Shown piece after piece: positions 1 to 14,700 of a stretch of DNA of 64,000 nt. The notes under the pieces were generated by a model, which was given only the letters and a program-made list of their open reading frames with translations, was not told where the DNA came from and did no database searches. The first letter of the stretch is position 1. Each line of letters begins with the position of its first letter. Source of the DNA: Homalodisca vitripennis (taxonomy: Eukaryota > Arthropoda > Insecta > Hemiptera > Cicadellidae); NCBI RefSeq assembly GCF_021130785.1, contig NC_060210.1:181400501-181464500 (forward strand), written 5' to 3'. A program made the translations under genes and the position numbers.

Positions 1-640
1 AAGTTAGGTTACCAAACGGTATGTAAGATGGATACCGAAAATCTTAACAGAAACCCATAATCAGCGTATGGCTGCTTCACTGACATTTTTGGACACATAG
101 GAAAAAGGTGGTGACTCGCTGCTTGATCGAGTCATTACAGGAGACGAGACACACCACAAAAAAACCAAGGAAATGCATGCCTAACATTATCGGCAAGAAA
201 AATTATGGCAACTGTTTTTTGGGACAGAAAAGTTTTTCTTGTTGATTTCTTACAATGTGGCCATAAATGCTTTGAGGTGTTGTCAAACATTGCAAAAAGT
301 TAAGAAGAGCAATACAAAAAATTTGTTTTTCACTACAACGCCCGATTACACATGGCAAATTGGACTCGAGAAGTTTTAGATGCTTTTAAGTGAGAGATGT
401 CACATCTGTCTTACAGTCTGGACCTTGCATCCAGCGACTACTACCTGTTTACAGCAATGAAGACCTGACTTGCGACGCAGCGCTTTGATGACGATGAGGA
501 ACTGCAGGAGGGTATGACTACCTGATTGAAGTCTTAGGCAGCAGAATTTTATAATGCTGGAATTTCAAAACTAAGTCACTATACAAATTTAGGCACTTAT
601 TATAGCTGTGAACATGTTGAAAAATAGTATTTTAGTGTCA
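1..640 (+). pseudogene. decayed mariner transposase, C-terminal part
   Basis: With frameshifts, the plus strand translates to mariner landmarks in order: LLDRVITGDET (first catalytic Asp region, ~120-150), YNARLHMA (the DNARPH-like second Asp region, with Asp changed to Tyr, ~340), SLDLASSDYYLF (third Asp region, ~415-455), then FYNAGISKL and a terminal CEHVEK near 610-625. There are many stops and indels, so it is dead. The left part is cut by the window edge. An N-terminal piece of the same superfamily lies 0.6 kb downstream in the same orientation (1150-1640) and may come from a separate copy. Confidence 0.75.
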
Positions 641-644
641 CTTT

Positions 645-647
<3 letters not shown>

Positions 648-689
<42 letters not shown>
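648..689. repeat. (TA)n microsatellite
   Basis: About 21 uninterrupted TA units directly after the mariner remnant. TA is also the mariner target dinucleotide, so the tract may mark the old 3' junction. Confidence 0.9.
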
Positions 690-691
<2 letters not shown>

Positions 692-1149
692 AAATTTTGT
701 TCTTTTACTTTGTTTATATCAAAACGTAATCTACTTTCTAGATAGTCCTCATACATATTTCACTTATTGGAATGTACAACAACAGATTAAATTGCTTCTA
801 GAGTGCATAACCAAATCTTAACAGGAAAAGGGATGTTTTATATTTTTATATACATAATGATGTGATTATTGAATAGTTTTTAATACAGTGGGAACATTGG
901 TTTCAATTATAAACAAATACTTTGATGAAATATTTAGAGGAATAGTATACAATGGCTCAGTGTATTACTGATATTTTTTTAGTTTAATTTAAAACATTTT
1001 TTTTTGTAAATTACTTTACAATTGTATTCAAAGTTGTATTACAGGATTTAATAAGTATCAAGACTGGTTAACGGAGTGGTGGAGAGGGGTCAGACCGGTT
1101 GACATCGGTAAAGGAGTCCCACTGCAGGTGCACCACTCAGGTGTATTTT

Positions 1150-1640
1150 AAATCAGTTGCCTATGGGCATGAGTTGACACAGGAGGTAGATTTTTGTGAT
1201 GTGATTTTTTATGAAGTCACCGCACCAACATAGAGTGGAACGTACAGCAAAGCTACGCTGTGAAGTTATATTTTAACTTCGGGAAATCTGCATTTGAGAC
1301 CCTTGAACTCATTAAACAGGCTCATGAGGATGATGCTTTAATTGATGCGCACAAGAGTTTTTGAGTTGCACAAAATGTTTAAGCAAGGCCGACAGCTTGT
1401 CGAAGACGATGACTGCTCGAGCCGATGCTCAGACGGCCAAAGTGAAACCAGTTTGGACTCTTGATAGGCATTTAACTATCACCCTTATTAATGAGGAGAC
1501 CGGCCTTTCAAATGTAACCGTCCACACCATTGTAACAGAGAATCTTGCGATGAGGAAAGTGTGCACGAAGCTGGTGCTGAAAGTCTTGAGGGAGGAACAA
1601 AAACTGTCACAGGTGAAATTTCACCAATATCATTGTATTA
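1150..1640 (+). pseudogene. decayed mariner transposase, N-terminal part
   Basis: Read across frames, the plus strand gives FNFGKSAFETLELIKQAHEDDAL, the paired-like DNA-binding domain start of mariner transposases, followed by a linker resembling the LVEDDDRSGRPST region, then IVTENLAMRKVC and KLVLKVL, the end of the HTH region. The frame shifts near 1360 and again after it. No catalytic domain follows. The sequence at 1060-1150 just upstream is slightly more GC-rich and was not recognised. Confidence 0.7.
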
Positions 1641-2332
1641 TTTAGAGGACAAACACACATGTAATTGGAAAAAAAACATTATATGGAACTGTCTTAGTCA
1701 ATACCTTTACTTAATTAGATACGAAAAACATACAAGAACATTTATGTTTTACCAATAGCACATCCCAATCGTTCTATTGCATTTTCCACATTTCACTTCG
1801 AAATGCTATTTTCTAAGCTTTAATAAACTAAAAATGTTCGTTACAATTTATTTAAGACATTATACCTTGATAATTTTATTTAAAATGATACTTTTGAAGG
1901 CATAGGCTGTTTTACTTCAGGCATAGTAAGTAGTATAGCAGTACTTGCTCGTAAGAGAACAGAAACAGTTGGTGCCAATTTTTTTTTAACATTTACACAA
2001 AGAACATAACAATAAATGCTGAACGTTTAGTTGACCTACACAATGCTTGCTCTTGGAGTATAAAAATTGCAGTTTTCATCATCCTCCAACCAACGCTGTC
2101 AAGCTAAAAAATTCATTCAAAATTTTAAATAAAGAAGTTTATTTACACCACATGGTACAACGTATAATAAATATTTCTCGTTTACTTCCCTTCGTATTAC
2201 AGGTGGAAAGTAACATAAGCTTCTTGTGTTACTACTCATGTGTAACAACACGCACAATTTTGCATAAGATGAAAAATCTGTATTGTTACTTGACCATGAA
2301 TTATTGAAAGTAGATTCTATGACATATTTATG

Positions 2333-2338
2333 TTTATT
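2333..2338 (-). terminator. possible poly(A) signal of ZNHIT6/BCD1
   Basis: The minus strand reads AATAAA here, about 300 bp past the BCD1 stop codon at 2632. Other A/T-rich hexamers lie further down near 2140, so the actual site is uncertain. Confidence 0.35.
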
Positions 2339-2631
2339 GCTCACAAAAATATATATTATATATAACTCAATTGAGACTTCACTAATATGTTTGTTGTCAT
2401 TTGAAATGTATTGTATGATCCACAAATGTTTCTCAAGCTGGTAGATATCTCCAGATGCATAAGTGGTACATACATAAACACTAATTGTTTATCTTTACTT
2501 TTTAAAGCTATACAATGCACCTGTGATTACAGTGCATCTAAATTACAATCAATCTTTCTAAAATAACAAAAATGGATTTGATCAAAAGAATACATAATAT
2601 GTAAACTTTACTATGAGTTATTTTGCTTAAA

Positions 2632-2770
2632 TTATGTATCGGTACCTTCAGTCAGTAAATTGAATTCATTCAAGTGATAGTTTAAAATCACATGTATCAC
2701 TGGATATTCAATTATTGACTTTCCTTCGAGATTTTCTCTTAGCGTTGTTGTTGGATCCAGCAGGTAGTAT
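2632..2770 (-). CDS. ZNHIT6: ZNHIT6 exon 6 (terminal)
   Basis: Acceptor TTTCAG. One base completes Arg, then YYLLDPTTTLRENL and IIEYPVIHVIL, the signature end of BCD1 proteins, and a TAA stop at 2634-2632. Confidence 0.92.
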
Positions 2771-5700
2771 CTGAAATCAAGAATCAAACACTTCAATACA
2801 GAATTATTTCAGGTAAGCTTATCTATAATTATCAAATACTTTTTTTATTAAAAAGTCAATTAAAATAATATGTTTTCAACACCAAGTAATTTATTTATGT
2901 TAAGACAATTTATATTATAAACATTGTTGACTCTTCAGGACATTTGATTGAGAAACCAGTTAGGAAGTATAATTTCTAAGTTCTAACTACTAAAAAATCC
3001 AAACATTCGTTATTTTCCAATTTTAATAACACTTTTTGGAGGGTTTTAATTCTCAAAAATTTCAAAGAAATGCATATAGAACCTTTTTTAAAGAGGTAAT
3101 TTTTTTAATGAGCATGTACGCATGTATCTTGTAGTATAAACCCAATTTCCATTTGCATAACAAATTTAAACATTACAATAATGCAAATGGACAAATTTTC
3201 ATATCAAAAAGTGTCCGTTACATGGCACTATGGGTATATATGTATATAAATATTGCGATGTACTTTATTTTATTATTATTAGAACAATTCAATTACTTAA
3301 TAAATTTTTTTTCTAAACAAATTCAACTTTTTTTAATGAACTCAAAAATATTATACAGAAGTCTTATTGACTATTGATTATTGATTATAATCCATAGTGA
3401 ACATGGCCTTACCTATCAGGACCGGTGCGCTCAGCTTTCAAAAGTAGTTTAACACCTGAACTGCCAGCTGCTTGATAAAATGATAAAGAGGAGCTCATGT
3501 TGGCTTCAGGATCAATATACTTGTGGATACAAGCAGATAGAAGAGTTGAATCTAAAATCCTAAAAATATGTGTTAAGTTACAAACAAGTATAATGAAAGT
3601 AAAAAATGTTTAAATCTAAATAAACAAGTAGTAATCATTGTTATCAAAGACATAAAAACCAAAGATCAATAGATTTGGGCTAGGCGGTCACTTTGATCAT
3701 GGTGGTACTCAGAATAAGTTTCACAGACCAAATTTATAATTTCCAAAACTGTATTTTCCACATACGTGATTGTCAGCCATAAGTAGAGCTAGCTGACTCC
3801 TCCCTTTTTTAACTGTAGATACGTATTTGTATCTATTAGCTTCGCCACCAATCACTTTGATTAGTTTAGCACTGCAACTCACTTACCAGTTGCACACCTC
3901 AATGGCCTAAAACACAGTTTGATATAGCATTATTCAACCCTCTCCTGAATGAATGGCCAAAATCTATGCTCAACCATGTCTTGCAACTGAGCTGGTAAAA
4001 TCTGTCTCTAATGAGTATTAACATTTGTTATTTTAGCTCCTGTTTTGTGGAATTATTGTTCTTGTTTTTACACTTCATAAGGCACTATACGAGGGGGTAC
4101 CCAAAAAAAAACCGGAATTATTTTATAAAAATTATATATTATCAAATTTTTTACAATACGACCTTATCTCCTTCAAAATAATCTCCATTACAACTATTAC
4201 ACTTGTCCCAACGGTATTTCCATTGATCAAAACATTTTTTGTAGTCATCTTTAGAAATGGCTGCAAGCTCGAGCTTCGTTTTTTTCTTAACCTCTTCAAC
4301 GCTGTCAAATCGTTGACCTTTCAAGCCTCTTTTCATGTGTGGAAACAAAAAAAGTCGCATGGAGCGAGGTCAGGCGAGTAAGGTGCATGGGGCAGCGGAA
4401 CCATGCCGTTTTTGGCTAAAAACTGCCTAACTGAGATGGCTGTGTGTGCCGGTGCGTTGTCGTGGTGGAAGAACCAGTCTCCAGTCTGCCACAAATCGGG
4501 TCTTTTCTGGCGAACACTGTTGCGCAATCTTCTTAAAATCTCCAAATAAAATGTTTGGTTGACAGTCTGACCTGGAGGAACAAACTCAGAATGAACAATG
4601 CCTTTAGCATCAAAAAAGCAAATCAACATGGTTTTGATGTTTGATTTGACTTGCTGACATTTTTTTGGACGAGGTGAAGATGGCGACTTCCATTGGCTTG
4701 ACTGTTGCTTCGTTTCTGGGTCATAACCATAGCACCATGACTCATCACCAGTAATTACCTTTTCCAGAAAATCGGGGTCATTTTCGAGATGTTCTTTCAG
4801 AAGGCGGCAAGTTTCAACTCGATGTGCCTTTTGATGGTCAGTCAGAAGTCGAGGAACAAATTTGGCAGCAACCCTTTTCAGTCCTAAATCTCCTGTTAAA
4901 ATTCGCTGAACCGAGCTCCAAGTTAACCCACTACTCTCTGATAGTTCCTTAATTGTCTGTCGACGGTTGGTGAGCACAAGTTCACGAATTTTCTCAACAT
5001 TTTCGTCCGTTCGAGAGGTTGATGGACGTCCAGAACGAGGTTTGTCTTCAATCGACATGTCGCCATTTTTAAATCGAGCGAACCACTCGTAGACCTGAGT
5101 TTTCCCCATAGCATCATCTTTGTAAGCTGTATTCAACATTAAAATAGTTTCTGCAGCATCTTTACCAAGTAAAAAACAAAATTTCACAGCTGCATGTTGT
5201 TCACTTAAACTTGCCATGACAAAAAAACGAAACAAGAACAAAACAGGGTTAGCGAAAACAGTCACTACGAACGAACAGAATGCACTAGGACAACGGAACT
5301 GGGGTCACTGAGCTCGCAATGGGTTGCGCGACACACGCCTAGTGGCAGGAATGTGTACTACACGCTGCTGGCTGCCAGCAATACAATTCCGGTTACTTTT
5401 GGGTACCCCCTCGTAAGTGTCAATTAATTTTGCATCTCATGAATCCATGCATCCATTTATTGTTATAGTTCAAATATTGCTCTTATTTCTTTAGTTGTAC
5501 AACATCTTTAAAGCAAATATGTTTAATACTAATTTTTTAACAGATTTAAACCAAAATTTAATAAATACTTAATTATTTTGTAAAAAATAAATTATGCTGT
5601 TTTTATAAAATAAATATAATTTTTTATTGAAACCCATTTTTATGCTTTAGAATAATGTACAAAACATGTTTTAAAACTAGCAGCTGCTTAAAATACAAAT

Positions 5701-8700
5701 AAAAATCCAAAGCCTCTATAATTTTCGAACTGGCAGTCAGGGTCTATCAAGAACAGACTGCCTTACCACAATTCAGATGGGAGAGGGTTACAGACTCAGT
5801 TAATTAAGAAGCGAACTAAAGAAAATGTCCAAAATATGATGTCGATAACCGATGTTATGTAATATTCAAAAACCTATAGACAACAAGTATTTTATGTAAC
5901 TTACAAAGTGATAAATCTAGTATACTACTATGAAATATACAAACTGTATGTGAGGGGTATGAATATGTTAGCTCTATAAATTGTTAAGAGTAGATCCTTA
6001 AATCAGCCTTGCAAACCCATGGAGGGTAAAGTTGTTCACTTGATGATCTCAATCAACTCTCAGTCTTTGGAAAAGTTAATGAGAGTTCACTAACTCTTTG
6101 GGATGTCTCCCTTAGATAGAAAGGCTAAAGCCCCAGGCTGTGGGCATCCCTGTGGAGGCTGATATGGTAACTGCTAGCCATTCGGCTCCCAATGCCCCAA
6201 TACTTCTCTAGGGTCCAGTTATGGAAATAGACTTTCCCCACCGCCTTTATGATAAAAAGTGTTGATTCTTATAATTGCTGGGTAAGTTAGATTCAACTCA
6301 TCATTACAAAGTTCTTATAAATAATCAAACAAAATGCGATACATAACCATAACTTGCACATTGTATTGCATTGCATTGAGTTAGTTTAAAAAAAGTTTAG
6401 TACTGCAAATTACATTATTTCCATTAAGTAACAAACAAAAACCATCAAACCGAAAACCAAACTATCAAGAATCAATTAATTATCGATGCACAGTAAATAT
6501 TGTATTGTATTCTTAAATTCATATTAAACTGAGTATAAGATATCAATAATTAGTACTGTTCTATCTCTGTAAAACTAATATTTAACTTTAAAGCTTAAAA
6601 ATATTAACTTTTAGGTACCAAATTTTTCTAACAGGGACTTTTATAAACCAAGCTAAAAAATCAGAACATTTAGGAAAAGTAGGAACCTGTTAAGCTGTCT
6701 CAGTACATAAAAAAAATAACTAATTGTAACAATATATCAAGCAATAAAATTAATCATTTTCAAGAACAAAAAAAAAAACAAACCTGCTTACTTCTCAAAA
6801 TACTTACTTCTCATCGGTGAAAGTAATGTTTCCTGCTTGTGGGAAAACCCAATCAATGCGCCAATACAAATTTTGGGTCTCATAGTCCAGATACGAAGTG
6901 TTTGTAGAGTGCCGGGTAAAACTGGGAGGAAGAAAATATAGTTGGATTTTCCGAGCCAAAGCTGTACGTTTTAGACGATACAAGTGCTAGAAAATATAAA
7001 AATCAAAGAATGATTTGTAGTTAATTTTAACAAAAATTAATGTTTTGAACAACTATTAGACTCTGCTACATGATATTTAATATGCTTATATTAAATAAAT
7101 TGATTTAGATCAACTCACGACTGTCCACATTAACAAGTGTCACACGCAGCATATAAGGCCATCATGGAAGTGCATCACGAATATATAACCTATTTATTTA
7201 TTTTCAAATTACATTACTTTAAAGGAGTAATATTAATTTGATTTCAGTAAAATTCATGGTTAAAAAGAGAAAGAATCAAAATTTTTATAACATTTTGTTT
7301 GTTAATAGGGTTAAGAATAAAGAAAATGGATAACCCAAAGCAATATTCATTAAAAGACAAGCACAAAAAACTGCTACGAACTAACCAATGTAAAGTCGAG
7401 TTTCAGAGTTGCTTTACTTTTAGAGAAGTCCAACAATAAAATTATTAAAGTTAACTTTTCTAACACACATACATATGTTTAAGAACAGACATATTTTAAT
7501 TTTAATTCTAACATTTTTGTTGAAAATCTGACTTGTACATACAGTTATTTTAGTAATAACTAAAAATTATTACCTAATTCACAAAATTTTCTACTTTGAC
7601 ATAAAATTGCATGTTAATTTGATGTTATTTCTGGTTTAATATTAAGTGGAAGAGAGAAAATAATACTCATAAATTTTTCTCTAAATAAAGTCAATATCTA
7701 TTTATTTTATTGCGTTTTAAGATCTGTCTTTTAAGCATTCTGGCTGGTAAAATCAATTTATATTTATTTTATTATAGATTTGTTTAGGACTTTTTAATAT
7801 TATAACTGCAAACTTTCAACTTTCTACATTCTGGCTGGTTCACTCCTAAGAAAAGGACCTATACAGGTTACATTTGTGTCACTATGAAGGATGGTGGTTG
7901 AAGTGAGTGTGGAATTCTAAAATGTCAAAGGCTGTTTAATAATTTTAAACCTGTTGATCTAATTTTTTTTTGCCTGGAGACTATAACTAGTACAGACTAC
8001 CAGCTATAGAACAGTGCTGGTATCCCCCTCTTGTAAAATGATAATATGACATGAAGAAGAACCAAGTTCCTTTTATATTAATTTCCTGGAATATTCTATA
8101 ACAGTTCACAAGCAACAAACCCTGTAATTATACATCAGTAAAATGTTATTATTTGTAGTAAAAAACCCTAAACTTACTTAATGTAACCTAATGCCTACAT
8201 CAATAACTGATCCTTAGTAAACTTGAGCAACTTGGGGTAAATGGACAGGCAAAAGCATGGTTTAAAAGCTACGAGTACCTTGAAGAAAGAAGCCAAGTCG
8301 TCGAGATTCGACACACACAAAAGGGCATAATAAAAGAAACAAGATCAAAGCCTCTTCCAATAAACAGAGGAGTACCTCAGGGCTCAGTACTGGGACCAGT
8401 CCTGTTCATTCTCCTGACAAACGACATGCCAAAATACGTAGGAACACACTGCTTCCCACTGATGTACGCTGACGATACGACACTAATCGTGTCCGAATCT
8501 TCTTCCAACAATCTAACTATCAACTCCTACATAGCCTTACACACGGCTTACCAGTACTGTCATGAAAACGATCTGGTAGTGAACACTGGTAAAACCAAAC
8601 AACTGGCTTTTGGAAGAAGAAAAGACTCACTAGACAATTATTGACGCATGTACTTCATTAAATTGTAAATAAAGACTATTGACTATTGACTAATTAGTGT

Positions 8701-11700
8701 TAAAAATGTTAAAAACAAAATAGTTTTTTACAAATAAGGTTAAAAAATAAATAAATTTAAAATAATTAAATACTTACAATGGGTAAACATCCATTTCGAT
8801 CATTGTAGCAAGATTTTGCTGGCAATTTTACAGGCTTGGTAATGACACGAGCCGTTTCTTCAAGGAGCCGGTAATCTAACAAAAAAAGAATAAATCCCAA
8901 ATATTTCAAATATTAGTTTTAAAACATTTATCAGTAATATGTTTGATTAATGTTGATTACTCCTTATTGATTACTGAAATAGTCAGATATTTTAAATGTA
9001 TACAAGAAAGCAAAAAGATATTTTTAAAGTTTTATTTATAGGAACATTATATACTATTTGGTACAATATTACACGTATAATTTTAGACAGTAAATTTAGT
9101 CCTACAGCAAAGTACAGTAGTTAACTATATTACATAATAAAAAATTGCTATATAAAGAACATTATACTCTGTTTGAGCTTTGGAAAATGTCATTTATAAA
9201 CTTTTAAACAGTAGCAGTGCTAAAATTAATTATTTTACAGCTAAAACTCTAATTTGTTTTATGAGAACGAACTAGGGTGTGTTCCCTAAGTTACCTAATA
9301 CAAAACACTAGTTCTGTGTCTCTTTAAAATAAAAACACTCCTTTCAACTCATTGTTCTTCATTCCAGAAGAATTAGGTTAATTTTGTGGCAACTAAAGTA
9401 TTAATGATTTTTATTTCTCATTGAAAGTATTTAAATTACTCAATATCTCAAAAACTGTTCAGATGTACAAAAACAACTTTTTAGAAAATGTTATATGCAT
9501 CCCAAAACACCATTTTTAACTTTGTCTAAGTCCATAAATAATAAAGTTGTGATTTTTTAAAATTAAAAAGATATTCATAAGATCAACTTTTGTACAACGT
9601 TTGAACTTGTTTCAGCATTCTTTGATCTAATTCTTAGCAATAACAAATTTCTTATGGAATTTACAACAAAAACATTAAAGATACGTACAGTAAAAAAGTG
9701 TTTATTAAAAATATTTTAGGAAATAATAGATAGATACATTCCACATTTTTTTTATCTACATCAATTTAATGGATTAAGTTGTCAATTTTTTTTAAGTTTG
9801 GCCATGTTGAAATGAAATAGCATACCAAGTTGTCCAATGAACCTAGTCAAGATATTTATAAAATCAGTTTTGGTACCAAGCTTCAACTGTTTTGGGCTTT
9901 TTTGAAACAATTATTGTTTACACAAGCCGCATAATGTACAACATAGATATATACAAATATATAAAAATATTCGGGGAAGCTATGCAGAAGTAACGTTACT
10001 ATTATATAAAACATATTATATAATGTATACATATTGTGTTTAGCTAAACAGTAAAACAAGTTTATAAAATGAGGGTTAAAGTTAATGTAAGGTTATTCAG
10101 AAACCGTGATAGCTATTTCATGATCACTCAAAATTTAGTAATCATGGTCATTATCATCAACTGATAACCACTCACTGACCCCATTTTTATAAAAGTCCTC
10201 ATATTCATGAATCATGCTACATATTTATGTTGTGTTGTTACATTACAATCTTTATTTTTAATAGCGTTTTCCTCAATTATGTGTTCTTAACACTTTGTGG
10301 TCGGATGGCCCGTGAGACTGGCCACACAGTTGTCAATGACGGCGCGGAATAATTTCAACATGAGTAGTCCTCGCCGCTTGCCTGGCCCGCGTCACTGCCC
10401 ACGCCAGTCCTTGTGTCAACTCAATATTTATTATGGCGGCCATTCCCCACCAACTCGGAATTGTTTTTTACAGCAACCTTCAATGTTTACATAGGGCATT
10501 TAAACTTTAAATAACACAAAACTAATTACATTTAAACATGTGTTTTATTGATATGAGCGCAAACATAATAAAAAGAAGTACAATATACATTTGGTTGTTT
10601 TATTTGAATGACATTATATACTTATTTAATATTAAAAGAAATTACAGATTATACTGAGCCTTGTAAAAACAATATGACAGTCTTTTAATTTAATCTTGTT
10701 TAAGCCTTTTGTTGGAGTGATATTTTTCAAAGCACTCACTGATATGCAGTCTCGGATTGTTTGTGCAGGTATTGGAAAATAAATTAGTTCTTTTTAACTC
10801 TGGAAGTGTTACTTCTACCCATGACAACCAGATTGATTTTTTATGTAATGGCGTATTTTCTGGATTTTTTCAGCAGCATACCTATTTGTTTCTTTAACTA
10901 TTTCAGTTAAAAGGCTATCATTGAAAAATAATTGAAAAAACTGTAAAGAGATTGGTGGTTTTTCATTACTTGAAAATTTGTAACCACTATCTTGTGCCCA
11001 TTTAAATTCACAAAAATTTGTATCGCCCTCACACCATTCTTTCCACTCTTCATCCACCCCTACTAAATCTCTATTTTGTGTCTCGCCAACAACATTATCA
11101 TCTTCAAAAATTTGGCCCTCTTCTAATGGAAGAATTTCATCATATTTATCTTCTAATTGTTCTATAGCATAATTAATATTATAAGTCATCACAATAATTA
11201 GATTGCACGTCACTATCTTGATGTGAGTCAATATTACTAGATTCATCAAATATTATTTTTTCGTAATCTTCACGACTTACAAGGTTAACAGGATTTTATA
11301 AACTGTTGGATAACTAACACCATTACAAATAAACTTACAACAAATCTGCAGGTAGGCATAACCTTACTTTTACCAGGTGACAAAGTTTACTCGTTATTTT
11401 CAAGACAGATTTTGGTTCACCACTATATTTTCTTAAAACTTTAGAACTATTTACACAAATCACAAATAAAATCCATGTTAAAATAACGACTTAAAACAAA
11501 TTGATAAAAAAACATAAACAAAACAATGTGCAGACAACTACGTCAATCAGAGCAAACAGTGCCCATGGAACCGGCAACACAGCTGTGAATTTATATTTTG
11601 TTTCCAAGACTGAAGGCGGTAAAATGTGATGAAAGGCATTTGTCGCTTAGTTCAATAATTCCTCAGTAGGTTTCAGCACTTCACAGACCTACTAACACAT

Positions 11701-14700
11701 CGTAAATATTTCTAAAAACAGAATGTTTTACTGGCCAGTGACACAGGCCAACCGAGCGTAAAAGGAAATCTATATTGGGCAGTCTCATGGGCCAGGCGAT
11801 CGCTGAGGACAACTCTAATGAAAACAATTCCTACTTGTTGTGCAAATGGCTGTGGCCCGTCAGACTGGTCATGCGATCGCAGAGGACAAACTATAAATGC
11901 CGTACCTGACCGCAAGGAGTTAATCAAGCCATAATTTTCTCCATAACCTTTGTTTATTATTTTTTGTAGGTGTTTCCCAAGCGTCAGCAACAAGCAAAGA
12001 GGATGTAAATAACATCTTTAAGATTTATAAATTAAACTACAATCTTTTATTTCCCATGTATCAGGAGACGAATGATCTGTTTCCCGTTTGCTAGATTATC
12101 TTTGTTTTTTAAAACCAAACTCACTTGGCCATTTGGATGCAGAAGCGTATTAAAGTTGAGAAGGGTTGTGGATGTGTGAGAACACTTTCTCAATCTTCCT
12201 TTATAATGGAATTTTGTAATACTAGATATGAAGTCATTCTTAAACCAATGCAGAAAAATGGCTGAAGTAATCCAAGCAATTTTGTAAGGAATGGTTTAAA
12301 GCAATCTTTAACTGTGGTCACTGTTGCACATACCAATTTCATAATCCTCTATTTACTTAATTTAAATCCCAATAATGGATCATTCATATCTTATAGATTA
12401 GCATGGAAGAAATTGTCAATTGAATCAAAATTTACTTTATAAAAATTAGCAGTGGCTACATTTTAAGAATTTTTGTTTATCACATCTAACTCTATGACCC
12501 TACAACCAGGAGGAACATTTTAACATGGATGCAACGGTTTTAATATTAAAAGATGCTTTGTACTTAAATCCATGAGGGTACAGAGCAATAAATAAATTCA
12601 GCAATTTGTTACAACAATTGAACACAAACACAGACACCCATGTCTATACAAATATACGCACAAAAAAAGGATTAGTTCAGTGAACACTAACGTAGTGGAT
12701 GCCAAAATAACAAAGCTTAAATGGAAAAAAAATTAAGTGACAGAAGTAGAAACGGCAAGTTTACGTATGACTATGGGAATTTGATGTTTCTACCTTCCTC
12801 CACACACCATACAATTTACATGCAATTCTAATCTGTAACACAATGTATTATGTAGTTATATGAACACTTTATACATTTAAGCGTTTTCTTCAGTTGTTTC
12901 ATTACGAAAAAAATAAATTTTTAACCAGACCAATCATTTACAGGCCGCCCAAGGTTTAATACATACATTTAAAATATACTATCATTAACCTGTTGATTAG
13001 TAGCGCCGCACCATCTGCGGCGCAGTACACGACGCAACTGTTGCGGTTTGAACAGTTTTACTGGTTAGTTTCACCGCAATACTTGCGACTCGTAAGGATA
13101 TTGATTTCTAGACATCTAGCAGCTGTGGTAAGTACTACGGAAAATCACTGGCCCAAGTAGTTCTCAGAGTATCTGCTAGATCGTAGGAGCGTTCAGTTTA
13201 GTTTCGTTCTGTAACAAAGCCCTACAAGTGGCTACGTGGGAATCAGTAGTTTACCTCTTGCTGTGACATTGAAACCCGTGTTAGAGGTTATGTTTTTGTT
13301 TTTCTCATGTGATTAGTCAGATTTATTACAAACCTAATTAGTTTTGTTGCCAATGGTTGGCCGTAGCCATCTAAATGATGATGAAATTCGCAAGTTCTTT
13401 TTGGATTCGGGTAGTGAAGACGAAGAAATGGATAGTGATTTATTTCCTAACAGTGTGAACGCGTCAAGTGTTAGCCTAGACGCAGATGTAGACCTACCTA
13501 CAAAATAAAATACTCAAAAAATAAAAAAAATTCACTTTTTGAGCAATGCGCACTAAAAAAAACTCACTAATCAACAGGTTAATACCTATAGCTCTAAAAT
13601 TTAGTAAAATGCTTTTAATGAGTAAGTTTACTTACCATTCAAAAGGTCTATGTTATCAAAATTTTTTAACAATTTGAATTTGACTTTATCCCTTAAACCA
13701 TTACACTCCAACTCTTTCTTGTGGATCTTGACACATTCCAAGCAGCATGTTCTCAATTCACATCTTGGACATGTATACTTTGCTTCATTTTTTGAGCACA
13801 CTTCACAATGAATCAATCTAAAACATATATATACCATATTACATTTACACCATATCTATGTTAAAACATTACATCCAGATCTATGTATTATTACAGATAT
13901 ATTAATGTTTGTTAAGTTGAAAAATAGTGTTACAGATCAGCCTTTCGCCACCATGAATGTTATTTTCATATTCAATTTTGGTTTGTTATTTACTTTACAT
14001 GGAGTAAGTTACAGTACAACTTTATCCAGACCCAATGTATCCAGATCTCTGGGTAGTCGGGATCAATTTTACAAAATGAGGAAGTCCCAAGTTTATGTGG
14101 AATAAAATGTTCAATTTTCATATTAATCTGTTTTTATAGAAACACTTATCAGCATTCATAATAATTTGTACAGTATAACAACAAATTAATATATTATAGT
14201 AGGTTTAAGAGGTTTAGATCATTGTAAATTTGCAAGATGTCAATAACTGGCTTTAGACCAACAATAACAATGATGACCAATGCATATATTGTATCAGCAG
14301 CTTGTTTTTTTTTTAATTATTCTAGTAATAAAGAACCGTAAGATGTCATGATTCATTCTGTCACCACGGTACAGCTAGACTGACTAACGTTGATTTTTTA
14401 GTTAAAATTCAACACTTTTTCACCTGCAATAATGGCTTTGAAATAAAATGTCTATGTGATTGTTTTTCCCGGAAGCAATGTACGAAAGTTATTCAAAATA
14501 GAGTGACTGAATATTTTTACAAAACAGTAAACATTCGTTTATTTGTTTTTCCCTAAAATAAACCTCTGTAAAACTAAATAATAAATTCATTATTAACTCT
14601 AATCTACTGTGTCTTATTGTATTCCTGGTTAATCTGAATTTTCAATTATTCGGATCATATCAACAACACAAGATGTACTGTACAATTTACAATCATTGAA

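Noticed and set aside
13905..14105. 66-codon ORF that could be an extra upstream ZNHIT6 exon
   Set aside because: It is on the opposite strand to ZNHIT6 and shows no family motif; exon 1 at 21726 fits phase and start instead.
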